Positions 17,715 to 27,466 of a stretch of DNA of 64,000 bases are shown here, piece after piece; positions within the stretch are counted from its first letter, which is position 1; every line of letters begins with the position of its first letter. The notes under the pieces are model-generated. The model ran no database searches. It saw only the letters and a list, made by a program, of their open reading frames with translations, and had not been told where the DNA came from. The DNA comes from Dyella marensis (GTDB taxonomy: Bacteria > Pseudomonadota > Gammaproteobacteria > Xanthomonadales > Rhodanobacteraceae): assembly GCF_900112865.1 (NCBI RefSeq), contig NZ_FONH01000006.1:62001-126000 (forward strand). Direction: 5' to 3'. The position numbers and the translations under genes were made by a program.

Positions 17715-20318
17715 GTGGTGGAGCAGAGAGGGGCGGACGCTCCGGAGACGGAAGAAGCCCTGACGCGCCCTCGCGGGGCGTGGCTGCGCCGGCTCGCCGG
17801 TCCGCTGCTTTCCGTCGGCATGCTCTGCCTGGCGCTGTGGGCGCTGCGCTCGCTGGCCAGCCAGGTGAGCTACCGCGAGGTCGCGCGCTATGTGCACGGC
17901 CTGGAAAACCACCGCATCGTGCTGGCCGTGCTGCTCACCGCGGCCAGCTACGGCGTGATGACGCTGTACGACTGGTTCGGCCTGGCCTCGATCGGGCGCA
18001 AGCTGCCGCGCGCCCAGGTCACCCTGATCTCCTTCATCAGCTACGCCTTCAGCAATGCGCTGGGCATGGCGCTGCTGATCTCCGGCTCGATCCGCTACCG
18101 CTTCTATATCCAGGCCGGCCTGTCCACCGCCGAGGTGGCCAAGGTGGTGCTGTACTGCACGGCCAGCTTCTGGCTCGGCCTGTTCGCACTCACCGGCGTC
18201 ACCTTGCTGCTGGTGCCGGTGCCGCCGACGGTGCCGCTCGCCGGCTGGCGCATCCCGGTGGCGATCGTGCTGACCCTGATTCCCGTGCTGTGGCTGGCCG
18301 GCAGCCACGTGCTGCGCCAGCCGCTGCGGCTATGGCGCTGGCGCGTGAGCTGGCCGTCCACGTCCACGGCGGCGCGGCAGATCCTTACCGGCGCAGTGGA
18401 TTGGGGCCTGGCGGCGTGGGTGCTGTACCTGCTGATGCCGAACGCGGTGGACACCGGCTTCGGCCATTTCATGGCGATCTTCGTGCTGGCGCAGATCGCC
18501 GGCCTGGTCAGCCATGTCCCCGGCGGCCTGGGCGTGTTCGAGGCGGTGATGCTGGCCGGCTTCGGCGCCACCGGCAACGAAGGCCTGGAGGCGCCGATCC
18601 TCGGCGCGCTGGCGGCGTACCGCCTGATCTACTACTTCCTGCCGCTGTGCGCGGCCACCGTGGTGGTGCTGGCGCGCGAGGCGCGCGGCGTGGCCGGCAA
18701 GGTGCCGCTGGCGCCGTGGTTCACCGGCCTGCTGCCGCCGTTCTTCGCCGGCCTCACCCTGGTCTCCGGCGCGGTGCTGCTGTTCTCCGGTGCGACGTCG
18801 GCGCTGCCGGGACGCATGGAAATCCTGCGCCACGTGCTGCCGCTGCCGGTGCTGGAGTTCTCGCACTTCTTCGCCAGCATGGTCGGCATGCTGCTGCTGA
18901 TCCTGGCGCGCGGCCTGCAGCGGCGGCTGGACGCGGCCTATGTGCTGACCCTGGTGCTGCTGCTGCTCGGCGCGGTGCTGTCGCTGCTCAAGGGCATCGA
19001 CTACGAAGAAGCCACGCTGCTGTCGCTGCTGGCGCTGGGCCTGGCGCCGGCGCATCGATTGTTCTATCGCCGCGCCTCGCTGTTCAGCGCGACCTTCTCG
19101 GTGGGCTGGATCATCGCCATCCTCGCCGTGCTCGGCTGCGCGGGCTGGCTGGTCTCCTTCAGCTACAAGCACGTGGAGTACAGCACCAACCTGTGGTGGG
19201 AATTCAGCTTCTACCACGGCGGCGCGCCGCGCGCGCTGCGCGCCCTGGTCGGCGCCACCGCGGTGGGCATGCTGTTCGCGCTGGCCAACCTGATCCGTCC
19301 GGCGCGCCCGCAGCTGCGGCTGCCCGGCGAAGAAGAACTGGCGCGCGCGTTGCCGCTGATCAAGCACTATTCCTCGGCGCAGGCGCACCTCGCCTTGATG
19401 AGCGACAAGACCTTGCTGTTCGACAGCGAGAGCAAGGCCTTCATCATGTATGACGTGGAAGGCCGCAGCTGGGTGGCGATGGGCGATCCGGTCGGCGAGG
19501 ACGAGGATGCGCGCCGCGAGCTGGTGTGGACCTTCCGCGAGCAGTGCGAGCGCGCCGGTGGCTGGCCGCTGTTCTACCAGGTGCGTCCGCAGGACCTGGA
19601 CCTGTATCTGGAAGTAGGCATGAACCTGCTGAAGATCGGCGAGGAAGCGCGCGTGAAGCTGGACGGCTTCAATCTCGACGGCAAGTCCAAGAAGGTGCTG
19701 CGCAACACCATCAACAAACTCACCCGCGACGGCATGCGCCTGGAGATCGTGGCGGCCGACCGCGTGCCCGCCTTGATCCCGCAGCTCAAGACCATCTCGG
19801 ATGCGTGGATGCGCGACAAGGGTGTGCGCGAGAAAGGCTTCTCGCTGGGCACCTTCGATCCGGCCTATCTGGCGCGCACGCCGATGGCGCTGGTGTGGAA
19901 GGGCGAGGAACTGGTGGCCTTCGCCAACCTGTTCCTCACCGACAGCAAGGAAGAGGCCTCGGTCGACCTGATGCGCCACCTGCCCGACGGCACCTCCGGC
20001 GTGATGGATTTCATGTTCATCGAACTGATGCAGTGGGCGCGCGGCGAAGGCTACGTCTGGTTCAACCTTGGCATGGCGCCGTTCTCCGGTCTGCAGAACC
20101 GGCGCACCGCGCCGCTGTGGAGCCGCCTGGGCGCGCTGGTATTCGGCCGCGGCGAGCGCTTCTACAACTTCCGCGGCCTGCACAAATACAAGGACAAGTT
20201 CGATCCCGAGTGGGAGCCGCGCTATCTCGCCGTTCCCGCGGGCATCGCCTTGCCGCTGGTGCTGGCCAACATCGCCAGCCTGATCTCGGGCGGCCTATCG
20301 GGTATGGTGCGTCGATGA
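17715..20318 (+). CDS. mprF: MprF/LpiA-like phosphatidylglycerol lysyltransferase-flippase
   Basis: A large two-part membrane protein (867 residues from this start). The N-terminal part has about 12-14 membrane helices, including the flippase signature HVPGGLGVFEAVML. The cytoplasmic C-terminal third (from about residue 560) is a DUF2156/GNAT-like aminoacyltransferase domain (KHYSSAQAHLALMSDKTLLF, FNLGMAPFSGL, FRGLHKYKDKFDP). Family members transfer lysine or alanine from tRNA to phosphatidylglycerol and move it to the outer leaflet, giving resistance to cationic peptides. The start is uncertain: GTG at 17715 has GGAGG 11 bases upstream, and the frame extends to TTG 17589. The stop overlaps acvB by ATGA. 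Confidence 0.9.
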   Translation: MVEQRGADAPETEEALTRPRGAWLRRLAGPLLSVGMLCLALWALRSLASQVSYREVARYVHGLENHRIVLAVLLTAASYGVMTLYDWFGLASIGRKLPRAQVTLISFISYAFSNALGMALLISGSIRYRFYIQAGLSTAEVAKVVLYCTASFWLGLFALTGVTLLLVPVPPTVPLAGWRIPVAIVLTLIPVLWLAGSHVLRQPLRLWRWRVSWPSTSTAARQILTGAVDWGLAAWVLYLLMPNAVDTGFGHFMAIFVLAQIAGLVSHVPGGLGVFEAVMLAGFGATGNEGLEAPILGALAAYRLIYYFLPLCAATVVVLAREARGVAGKVPLAPWFTGLLPPFFAGLTLVSGAVLLFSGATSALPGRMEILRHVLPLPVLEFSHFFASMVGMLLLILARGLQRRLDAAYVLTLVLLLLGAVLSLLKGIDYEEATLLSLLALGLAPAHRLFYRRASLFSATFSVGWIIAILAVLGCAGWLVSFSYKHVEYSTNLWWEFSFYHGGAPRALRALVGATAVGMLFALANLIRPARPQLRLPGEEELARALPLIKHYSSAQAHLALMSDKTLLFDSESKAFIMYDVEGRSWVAMGDPVGEDEDARRELVWTFREQCERAGGWPLFYQVRPQDLDLYLEVGMNLLKIGEEARVKLDGFNLDGKSKKVLRNTINKLTRDGMRLEIVAADRVPALIPQLKTISDAWMRDKGVREKGFSLGTFDPAYLARTPMALVWKGEELVAFANLFLTDSKEEASVDLMRHLPDGTSGVMDFMFIELMQWARGEGYVWFNLGMAPFSGLQNRRTAPLWSRLGALVFGRGERFYNFRGLHKYKDKFDPEWEPRYLAVPAGIALPLVLANIASLISGGLSGMVRR

Positions 20319-21100
20319 AGCGAATCACCAAGATCATCGGCGGCATCGTGCTCGCCGCCGCGGCCATCGGCGTGCTCGTGTGGCAGCCGTGGCATCACGC
20401 CAGCATGGCCGAGTCGCTGGTCGACCTGCCTGCCGCGCCGGGCGCGACGCCATTGGCCGGACGCGGCGACGTGGTCGCCATCTTCTATTCCGGCGACGGC
20501 GGCTGGCGCGACCTGGACAAGCAGCTCGGCGGCATCCTCGCCCAGCATGGCGTGCCGGTGCTGGGCGTGAGCCTGCTGAAGTACTACTGGCGGCAGAGCA
20601 ATGCCGAGGCCTCGGCGGCCGACCTGGATGCGCTGATCGAGCAGTCCACCGCGCGCCTGCACAAGCAGCGCGTGTGGCTGATCGGTTTCTCCTTCGGCGC
20701 GGACGTGCTGCCTTCGATCATCGAGAAGCTGAAGCCGGAGAACCGCGCGCGCGTGGCCCAACTGGTGCTGCTGTCGCCGAGCAAGGACGTCAGCTACGAG
20801 ATCGAGATGCAGGGTTACATGGTCGAGGGCTGGTTCAAGACGCAGACGCAGAACCTGTTCCAGTCGCTCAACCCGGTGAAGCACTACGACGCCCGCGCCC
20901 CGCTGCTGGCCCTGGACGGCCATCCGCCGGTGATGTGCTACTACGGCAAGGATGACGAGGACGACACCATCTGCGCGACGGCGGGTTTGCCGGCGTGGAT
21001 CAAGGTGTATCGCAAGACCGGCGACCATCATTTCGACTACGACTATGAAGGGCTGGCGCGGCAGATGATTGCGGATTTGCCGGCGGCGGCTGGCCAATAA
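20315..21100 (+). CDS. acvB: AcvB/VirJ-like lysyl-phosphatidylglycerol hydrolase
   Basis: A 261-residue protein with an N-terminal membrane anchor or signal (about residues 5-24) and an alpha/beta-hydrolase-like domain. The nucleophile motif is GFSFGAD (about residue 127), the strand before it begins IFYSGDGGWRDLD, and His lies in KTGDHHFDYDY near the end. AcvB of Agrobacterium is a periplasmic hydrolase of lysyl-phosphatidylglycerol, and acvB homologues are often cotranscribed with lpiA/mprF. The ATGA overlap with mprF fits that pairing closely. This is a single-domain, VirJ-length version, shorter than two-domain AcvB. Confidence 0.82.
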   Translation: MKRITKIIGGIVLAAAAIGVLVWQPWHHASMAESLVDLPAAPGATPLAGRGDVVAIFYSGDGGWRDLDKQLGGILAQHGVPVLGVSLLKYYWRQSNAEASAADLDALIEQSTARLHKQRVWLIGFSFGADVLPSIIEKLKPENRARVAQLVLLSPSKDVSYEIEMQGYMVEGWFKTQTQNLFQSLNPVKHYDARAPLLALDGHPPVMCYYGKDDEDDTICATAGLPAWIKVYRKTGDHHFDYDYEGLARQMIADLPAAAGQ

Positions 21101-21104
21101 CGCG

Positions 21105-21196
21105 CCGGCGTAGGTTGGGGTGAGCGCAGCGAACCCCAACATCTCCAGGCGTGTCGCATTGTTGGGGTTCGCTGCGCTCACCCCAACCTACGCCGG
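21105..21196. repeat. R1 palindromic repeat, copy 2 (after acvB)
   Basis: Perfect arms of 36 bp (21105-21140 and 21161-21196) around a 20-base centre. The left arm starts CCGGCGTAGGTTGGGG and the right arm ends CCCCAACCTACGCCGG. It begins four bases after the acvB stop. It has the same core as the copies at 4626, 39797 and 62187. Confidence 0.92.
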
Positions 21197-21292
21197 ACGT
21201 GCCGCTTGGATGGCGGGCATGACCTTCGGCCGATAGGCCCTCCCGCTTCCAGTGCTACGGTGCGCCGGACAACCAGCCAAGGGGAGCGCGTC

Positions 21293-22453
21293 ATGGACCG
21301 TCGGGACTTTCTCCGTTCGTCGTTTGCCGCAGGCTCGCTCGCCGCGCTGGGCGCGGGCGTCGCGCCCGCCGCCTGGGCCGCTGCCTCGCCGAGGAGCCCG
21401 CAGGACCCTCAGCACATCAACCGCAGCGTCATCCTGATGGGCGACGACGTGCCGCATTACGGCCGCGACGTGCTGGCGCGGATGGACGCCATCCTGCAGA
21501 CCCGCGACAAGGCCGGCGATTTCTATCTGAAGCGCGGCGCGGTGGACGAACTCGAACAGCGCTTCGCCCAGCTGCTCGGCAAGGAAGACGCCGCCTTCAT
21601 GCCCACCGGCACGCTCGCCAACCACGTCGCGCTGCGCCTGCTGTGCGGCGAGAAGAAGCGCGCCCTGGTGCAGCAGGAAAGCCACGTCTACTGCGACGAG
21701 AGCGACGCGGTGACCACGCTGAGCGCGATCAACCTGGTGCCGCTGGCACCGGGCCGCGCGGCGCCGACGCTGGAGGAAGTGAATGCGGCGATCGTGGTGT
21801 CGGAGAAGGCCGCCTATCCCTTGCCGATCGGCGCGATCTCGCTGGAAAGCCCGGTGCGCCGCGCCGACGGCGCGATGGTGCCGTTCGAGATCGTGCAGGC
21901 CATCGCCGAGCGTGCTCGCGCGAAGGGCATCGGGATGCACCTGGATGGTGCGCGCCTGCTGTTGAACAGCGGCGCCGACGGCTTCACCGCCACGGCGTAC
22001 GCGGCGCCGTTCGATACGGTCTATGTCTCGCTGTACAAATACCTGGGCGCGCCGTTCGGCGCGATCCTCGCCGGCAGCAAGACCGTGATCGCCAAGGCGC
22101 GCGATGCGCGGCATATCTTCGGCGGCACCATCTTCCACGGCTGGCAGCCGGCACTGCTGGCGCTGGATACGCTCAACGGCTTCGAGGAGCGCTTTGCGAA
22201 AGTGCGCGGGGCCGGCGGCCGCCTGCTCGACGGGCTGGCGAAGCTGGACGGCTATACGGTGCGGCGCGTGGAGCACGGCACCAATATCCATTTCCTGGAC
22301 ATTGCCGAAGGCCGGCGGCAAGGCCTGCAGGAGCGGCTGGCCAAGGCCGATGTGATGATCGGCGAGCCGCACGAGGGCCGCCTGATGCTAACGTTCAACG
22401 AATCCCTCCTGCGCAAGCCCGTCGATGCCATCGTCCAAGCCTTCGCCCGTTGA
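21293..22453 (+). CDS. Tat-exported threonine aldolase-like PLP enzyme
   Basis: A 386-residue fold-type-I PLP enzyme of the low-specificity L-threonine aldolase/beta-eliminating lyase group. The mature domain shows AAFMPTGTLANHVAL (cofactor region), ESHVYCDES, GIGMHLDGARLL and the Schiff-base Lys in VSLYKYLGAPFG. It begins with a twin-arginine signal, RRDFLRSSFAAGSLAALGAG, cleaved near WAAAS. Threonine aldolases are normally cytoplasmic, so a Tat signal is unusual. GGGGAG lies upstream of the ATG. The 3' end overlaps the acyltransferase by 29 bases. Confidence 0.85.
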   Translation: MDRRDFLRSSFAAGSLAALGAGVAPAAWAAASPRSPQDPQHINRSVILMGDDVPHYGRDVLARMDAILQTRDKAGDFYLKRGAVDELEQRFAQLLGKEDAAFMPTGTLANHVALRLLCGEKKRALVQQESHVYCDESDAVTTLSAINLVPLAPGRAAPTLEEVNAAIVVSEKAAYPLPIGAISLESPVRRADGAMVPFEIVQAIAERARAKGIGMHLDGARLLLNSGADGFTATAYAAPFDTVYVSLYKYLGAPFGAILAGSKTVIAKARDARHIFGGTIFHGWQPALLALDTLNGFEERFAKVRGAGGRLLDGLAKLDGYTVRRVEHGTNIHFLDIAEGRRQGLQERLAKADVMIGEPHEGRLMLTFNESLLRKPVDAIVQAFAR

Positions 22454-23594
22454 ACGCAATCCCGGCATCGACCTGCTGCGCGGCATCGCCATCCTGCTGG
22501 TGGTGCTGCACCATCTGGGCCTGCGCATACCGCTGAAGAAAACCGCGTTGGCCGACGTGCTGCCGACGCGCCTGCTGAGTGCGCTGAACTTCAACGGCTA
22601 TGAAGCGGTGTTCGTGTTCTTCGTGATCTCCGGCTTCCTGATCGCCGGCAATGCGATCCGCCGCTGGGGCGCGCTGGAGCGCATCGACCTGCGCGATTTC
22701 TATGCGCGCCGCTTCGCCCGCATCATGCCCTGCCTGCTCGCGCTGGTCGGCGTGCTGAGCCTGCTGCACCTGCTCGGCGCGCAGGACTACGTGATCGGCC
22801 GCGAAGGGCAGTCGCTGCCGCGCGCGATCATTGCGGCGCTGGGCCTGCACTTGAACTGGTACGAAGGCCAGACCGGCTACCTGCCGGGCAACTGGGACGT
22901 GCTGTGGTCGCTGTCGATCGAAGAGATGTTCTACCTCGGCTTCCCGCTGGCCTGCCTGCTGCTGCGCCGCGATGCGCTGATGGCGCTGCTGCTGTGCGCC
23001 TTTGCCATGGCGCTGCCGTGGCTGCTGGCCTCGCTCGACGACGCCAGCGAGATCTGGAAGGAGAAGGCCTACCTGCCGGGCATGTCGGCGATCGGCACCG
23101 GTGTGCTCGGTGCGCTGGCGGTGGCGCATTGGCGCGCGCCGCGCTGGGCCACGCGGACGCTGGGTATCGCCGGCGCCATCGGCCTGTTCGCCGTGTTCAT
23201 CGGCATGCCGTGGTGGTGGCCGCTGCTGCAGGACGGCGTGATGCTGCTGCTCACCTTCTCGACGCTGTGCGTGCTGGTCGCCTGCCGTCAGCGCGAGGCA
23301 GCCGGCGGCGCGCGCCCGCTGTCCGGCTTCGGCTGGCTGCGTCGCTGGGGGCAGCTGAGCTACGAGATCTACCTGACCCACATGTTCGTGGTGTACGGCG
23401 CGGTGCGCCTGTTCCGCGCCAGCGGCGGCGATATCTCGCACGGATGGTTGTGGTATCTGCCGGCGGTGCTGCTGTGCTGGTTGCTCGGCGCGACGGTGGA
23501 GCGCTATCTGTCCGCGCCGTGCGAGCGCTGGCTGCGCGCGCGGCTGCAGCGTGCGCAGCCGGTGCCGGCGATCGCCGTGGCGGCTGCCGAATAG
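22425..23594 (+). CDS. acyltransferase 3 (OafA/YrhL) family membrane protein
   Basis: A 389-residue polytopic membrane protein with about ten hydrophobic segments. PGIDLLRGIAILLVVLHH carries the conserved R-x10-H of acyltransferase-3 proteins (about residues 20-32). VFFVISGFLI, WSLSIEEMFYLGFP and YEIYLTHMFVVYG are further family features. Members O-acylate exported carbohydrates or other envelope molecules; the acceptor is unknown here. It overlaps the aldolase-like gene by 29 bases and is probably translationally coupled to it. Confidence 0.88.
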   Translation: MPSSKPSPVERNPGIDLLRGIAILLVVLHHLGLRIPLKKTALADVLPTRLLSALNFNGYEAVFVFFVISGFLIAGNAIRRWGALERIDLRDFYARRFARIMPCLLALVGVLSLLHLLGAQDYVIGREGQSLPRAIIAALGLHLNWYEGQTGYLPGNWDVLWSLSIEEMFYLGFPLACLLLRRDALMALLLCAFAMALPWLLASLDDASEIWKEKAYLPGMSAIGTGVLGALAVAHWRAPRWATRTLGIAGAIGLFAVFIGMPWWWPLLQDGVMLLLTFSTLCVLVACRQREAAGGARPLSGFGWLRRWGQLSYEIYLTHMFVVYGAVRLFRASGGDISHGWLWYLPAVLLCWLLGATVERYLSAPCERWLRARLQRAQPVPAIAVAAAE

Positions 23595-23682
23595 CTCACG
23601 GCTCCATCAGGTCGCGGCCGATCGCCAGTCCACCCATGGAATGCGGCGCCACCGCGTCGCGCCAGGGCCGCGGGAAAAGCGC

Positions 23683-24495
23683 TCAGCGGTAGCGGTTGAT
23701 GCTGTCGCGCAGTTCCTGCGCGGCGATGCGCGCCGCTGCGGCGAAATCCTCGCCCTGGCCGGCATACAGAATGGCGCGGGAGGAGCTGATCATCAGGCCA
23801 TTGCCGTCGGCGGTGCGGCCATTGCGGACCACCGCCTCCACGTCGCCGCCCTGCGCGCCGATGCCCGGCACCAGCAGCGGCACGTCGCCGACCAGCGCAC
23901 GCACTTCGGCCAGCTGCTCCGGCCAGGTGGCGCCGGTGACCAGGGCGCAGTTGCCGTGCGTATTCCAGTCGCGCGCGATCATCTCGGCCACGCGCTGGTA
24001 CAGCGGCCGGCCGCCGACGTCGAGGTCCTGCAGATCCGCGGCGCCCGGGTTGGAGGTATGGCAGAGCAGGATCACGCCCTTGTCGGCGCGGTCCAGGAAG
24101 GGTTGCGCGGAGTCGCGGCCCATATACGGATTGATCGTCACCGCATCGGCGCCGTAGCGCTCGAACGCTTCGGTGACGTAGTGCTGCGCGGTGCTGCCGA
24201 TATCGCCGCGCTTGGCGTCGAGGATCACCGGCACGGTGGGGTGGTGTTCGTGGATGTGCGCGATCAGCCGCTCCAGCGCGCCTTCCGCCCGCAGCGCGGC
24301 GAAGTGCGCGATCTGCGGCTTGTAGGCGCAGACCAGGTCGGCGGTGGCGTCGACGATGGCGGCGCAGAACTTGAAGACGGCGTCGGCGTCATTGCGCAGA
24401 TGGGCGGGGAATTTCGCTGGCTCTGGGTCGAGGCCGACGCAGACCAGGGAGTGGTGGCGCTGCCATGCGGCTTGCAGGGATTGCATGAAGTGCAT
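23683..24495 (-). CDS. pyrF: orotidine 5'-phosphate decarboxylase (type 2)
   Basis: A 270-residue enzyme making UMP from OMP. The catalytic motif is [12 protein letters not shown] (about residue 95). Other features are [12 protein letters not shown] near the N-terminus, [10 protein letters not shown] and [12 protein letters not shown]. Its length and the DAKRGDIG motif fit the longer type-2 subfamily rather than E. coli-type PyrF. The ATG at 24495 gives the family N-terminus; a second ATG three codons downstream is an alternative. It is downstream of ettA on the same strand with an R2 repeat between. Confidence 0.94.
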   Translation of the reverse strand: MHFMQSLQAAWQRHHSLVCVGLDPEPAKFPAHLRNDADAVFKFCAAIVDATADLVCAYKPQIAHFAALRAEGALERLIAHIHEHHPTVPVILDAKRGDIGSTAQHYVTEAFERYGADAVTINPYMGRDSAQPFLDRADKGVILLCHTSNPGAADLQDLDVGGRPLYQRVAEMIARDWNTHGNCALVTGATWPEQLAEVRALVGDVPLLVPGIGAQGGDVEAVVRNGRTADGNGLMISSSRAILYAGQGEDFAAAARIAAQELRDSINRYR

Positions 24496-24533
24496 GGATG
24501 TCTCCGTGATCAATGAGGGCGGCAGATGTGCAA

Positions 24534-24694
24534 TCCCTCTCCCTCCGGCGACCCGAAGGTAGTCCCCGTGGGAGAGAGGGTGCCGGCAGGCGGGTGAGGG
24601 TACGGGCGGAGCGCAACGCGCCACTCCGCCCGTACCCTCACCCCAACCCCTCTCTCCCACGGGGACTACCTTCGGGTCGCCGGAAGGAGAGGGG
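24534..24694. repeat. R2 three-hairpin repeat, copy 1 (ettA-pyrF)
   Basis: Read on the minus strand, it starts AGCCCCTCTCC 15 bases after the ettA stop, continues with GGGGTTGGGGTGAGGGT and a CGGGCGGAG/CTCCGCCCG hairpin, and ends in GGGAGAGGG. This copy carries an extra block (CGGCGACCCGAAGGTAGTCC and its complement) in both outer arms, so the whole element can fold on itself. The same block occurs in the copy at 32711. Confidence 0.88.
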
Positions 24695-24709
24695 CTAGAA
24701 GCGAAGCGC

Positions 24710-26371
24710 TTACGCCAGCTTCTTGTACTTCACCCGATGCGGCTTCGCCGCCTCATCACCCAGGCGACGCTTCTTGTCCGCCTCGTACTCGTTGTAGTTG
24801 CCGGGGAAGAACTCCACATGCGAGTCGCCCTCGAACGCCAGGATGTGCGTGGCGATGCGGTCCAGGAACCAGCGGTCATGCGAGATCACCATCGCGCAGC
24901 CGGGGAATTCCAGCAGCGCGTCTTCCAGCGCGCGCAGGGTTTCCACGTCCAGGTCGTTGGACGGCTCGTCGAGCAGCAGCATGTTGCCGCCCTGCAGCAG
25001 GGTCTTGGCCAGGTGCAGGCGGCCGCGTTCGCCGCCCGAGAGATTGCCGACGATCTTCTGCTGGTCGGTGCCCTTGAAGTTGAAGCGGCCGATGTAGGCG
25101 CGCGACTGGATCTCGAAGTTGCCGATGGTGAGGATGTCCAGGCCGCCGGAGATTTCCTGCCACACGTTGTTCTTCGCATCGAGCATGCCGCGCGACTGGT
25201 CGACATAGGCCAGCTTGACCGTGTGGCCCAGCTTCACCTCGCCGGAATCGGGCTGCTCCTTGCCGGTGATCAGCTTCATCAGCGTGGACTTGCCGGCGCC
25301 GTTCGGGCCGATCACGCCGACGATCGCGCCCGGCGGCACCTTGAACGACAGGTCGTCGATGAGCAGGCGGTCGCCGAAGGCCTTGGACACGTTCTTGAAC
25401 TCGATCACTTCCTGGCCCAGGCGCTCGCCCGGCGGGATGAAGATCTCGTTGGTCTCGTTGCGATGCTGGTATTCGACCGAGTTCAGCTCCTCGAAGCGGT
25501 TCAGGCGCGCCTTGCCCTTGGACTGGCGGCCCTTGGCGGCCGAGCGCACCCACTCCAGTTCCTTCTCGATCGCCTTCTGGCGCGACTTCTCCTGGCTGGC
25601 TTCCTGCTTCAGGCGCGCGTCCTTCTGCTCCAGCCACTCGGTGTAGTTGCCCTTCCACGGGATGCCGCGGCCGCGGTCCAGCTCGAGGATCCACTCGGCG
25701 GCGTTGTCCAGGAAGTAGCGGTCATGGGTGACCGCCACCACGGTGCCGGGGTAGTTCTGCAGGAACTGCTCCAGCCAGTCCACCGACTCGGCGTCCAGGT
25801 GGTTGGTGGGCTCGTCCAGCAGCAGCATGTCCGGCTTGGACAGCAGCAGGCGGCACAGCGCGACGCGGCGCTTCTCGCCGCCCGAGAGCGGACCGATCTT
25901 GGCGTCCCACGGCGGCAGGCGCAGCGCGTCGGCGGCCACTTCGAGCTGGCGTTCCAGCGCGTGGGCGTCGTTCACCGCCAGGATGTTCTCTAGCTCCTGC
26001 TGCTCGGCGGCCAGCTTGTCGAAGTCGGCGCCTTCCTCGGCGTAGGCGGCGTACACCTCTTCCAGGCGCTTCTGCGCGTCCAGGACCACCGACACGCCTT
26101 CTTCCACCGCCTCGCGCACGGTCTTCTCCGCATCCAGCTGCGGCTCCTGCGCCAGGTAGCCGACCTTGATGCCGGGCTGGGGGCGGGCCTCGCCCTGAAA
26201 ATCGGTGTCGACGCCGGCCATGATGCGCAGCACCGTGGACTTGCCCGCGCCGTTGAGGCCCAGCAGGCCGATCTTGGCGCCGGGGAAGAACGAGAGGGAG
26301 ATGTCCTTGATGATCTGGCGCTTCGGGGGAACGATCTTGCTGACCCCGTTCATGGTGTAGATGTACTGCAT
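24710..26371 (-). CDS. ettA: energy-dependent translational throttle protein EttA
   Basis: A 553-residue soluble ABC-F ATPase. It has two nucleotide-binding domains, each with Walker A (GLNGAGKST about residue 40; GPNGAGKST about 355) and signature ([22 protein letters not shown]). They are separated by the Arg/Lys-rich P-site tRNA-interaction linker (about 240-310). EttA binds the ribosomal E site and gates the first elongation steps according to ATP/ADP ratio. The N-terminus [12 protein letters not shown] and the length match the family. It is divergent from the DUF817 gene. Confidence 0.96.
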   Translation of the reverse strand: MQYIYTMNGVSKIVPPKRQIIKDISLSFFPGAKIGLLGLNGAGKSTVLRIMAGVDTDFQGEARPQPGIKVGYLAQEPQLDAEKTVREAVEEGVSVVLDAQKRLEEVYAAYAEEGADFDKLAAEQQELENILAVNDAHALERQLEVAADALRLPPWDAKIGPLSGGEKRRVALCRLLLSKPDMLLLDEPTNHLDAESVDWLEQFLQNYPGTVVAVTHDRYFLDNAAEWILELDRGRGIPWKGNYTEWLEQKDARLKQEASQEKSRQKAIEKELEWVRSAAKGRQSKGKARLNRFEELNSVEYQHRNETNEIFIPPGERLGQEVIEFKNVSKAFGDRLLIDDLSFKVPPGAIVGVIGPNGAGKSTLMKLITGKEQPDSGEVKLGHTVKLAYVDQSRGMLDAKNNVWQEISGGLDILTIGNFEIQSRAYIGRFNFKGTDQQKIVGNLSGGERGRLHLAKTLLQGGNMLLLDEPSNDLDVETLRALEDALLEFPGCAMVISHDRWFLDRIATHILAFEGDSHVEFFPGNYNEYEADKKRRLGDEAAKPHRVKYKKLA

Positions 26372-26572
26372 GGAGCCTCCGGAGGCGTGCGCCGCCGGCC
26401 CGCAAGGAGGACGGAGGCGCTAGGGCGTTGGGTTAAACCCGAGATTATAGCGGGTCGGCGCGTCGTCCCGGTGACGGCCAGCGCCGCGCCCGGGCTGCGC
26501 CATGCCTTGGCGCACCAGGGCCATGCCCGGCCTCCAGGCTGGCGCACTACCACCGGCAAGGAGCGCGCCCGC

Positions 26573-27466
26573 ATGGATTCCCTGGTTTCCGCCGCACCGG
26601 CATCGGTATCGACGTCAGGCGGCCTGGGACGCCTGGACGCCTGGGCGCAGGGCTGGGCCGCGCCGCGCGGGCGCTGGGCCCTGGTGCTGCACGAGTTCGT
26701 CTGCTTCGGTCTCAAGCAGGCCTGGGCCTGCCTGTTCGGCGCCTGCATGCTGGCCCTGCTGCTGCTGACCTGGGCGTGCTACCCGTCCGGCGCCTGGCTG
26801 GCGCGCTACGACTTCCTGGTGCTGGCCGCGTTCGCCCTGCAATGCCTGCTGCTGGCGCTGCGCCTGGAGACGCGCGAGGAGGCCATGGTGATCCTGCTGT
26901 TCCACCTCACCGGCACGGCGATGGAGGTGTTCAAGACCGCGATGGGCTCATGGGAATACCCGGAGCCGTCGGTGCTGCGCATCGGCGGCGTGCCGCTGTT
27001 CACCGGTTTCATGTATGCGGCGGTCGGCAGCTATATCGCGCGGGCCTGGCGGCTGTTCGAGTTCCGCTTCGTGCGGCATCCCCCGTTCGCGGCGACAGCG
27101 TGGCTGGCGCTGGCGATCTACGTCAATTTCTTTACCCATCACTTCGTGGCGGATGCGCGCTGGCTGCTGTTTGCCGCGGTGGCCGTGCTGTTCGGGCGCA
27201 GCTGGGTGCATTTCCGCGTGCGCCGCGAGCATCGCCGCATGCCGCTGCTGCTCGGCTTCGTGCTGGTGGCCAGCTTCATCTGGCTGGCCGAGAACGTGGG
27301 CACCTTCGCCGCGGCCTGGCGCTATCCGGCGCAGCGGGACGGCTGGAGCGTGGTCCCGCTGAGCAAGCTCGGCTCCTGGCTGCTGCTGATGATCATCAGC
27401 TACGTGATGGTGTCGGCGGTGGCGCGCCGTAAAGCCCCTCTCCCCCTGGGAGAGGGGTTGGGGTGA
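26573..27466 (+). CDS. DUF817 family membrane protein
   Basis: A 297-residue integral membrane protein with about seven or eight hydrophobic segments. It matches the DUF817 family by motifs such as [32 protein letters not shown] and [14 protein letters not shown]; function is unknown. The last eleven or so codons ([10 protein letters not shown] and stop) are encoded by an R2 repeat that begins at 27433, so the native stop seems to have been lost or replaced by the insertion. AAGGAG precedes the ATG. Confidence 0.85.
   Translation: MDSLVSAAPASVSTSGGLGRLDAWAQGWAAPRGRWALVLHEFVCFGLKQAWACLFGACMLALLLLTWACYPSGAWLARYDFLVLAAFALQCLLLALRLETREEAMVILLFHLTGTAMEVFKTAMGSWEYPEPSVLRIGGVPLFTGFMYAAVGSYIARAWRLFEFRFVRHPPFAATAWLALAIYVNFFTHHFVADARWLLFAAVAVLFGRSWVHFRVRREHRRMPLLLGFVLVASFIWLAENVGTFAAAWRYPAQRDGWSVVPLSKLGSWLLLMIISYVMVSAVARRKAPLPLGEGLG

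Noticed and set aside
21105-21196. 36-bp perfect palindrome considered as a plain rho-independent terminator
   Set aside because: It has no T-run, and the same sequence recurs at three other sites, so it is classed as a repeat element, although it may still affect 3' ends.
24534-24694. Long inverted repeat considered as an insertion-sequence end pair or a CRISPR unit
   Set aside because: It encloses no transposase and has no regularly spaced direct repeats. It is a member of the dispersed R2 palindrome family.
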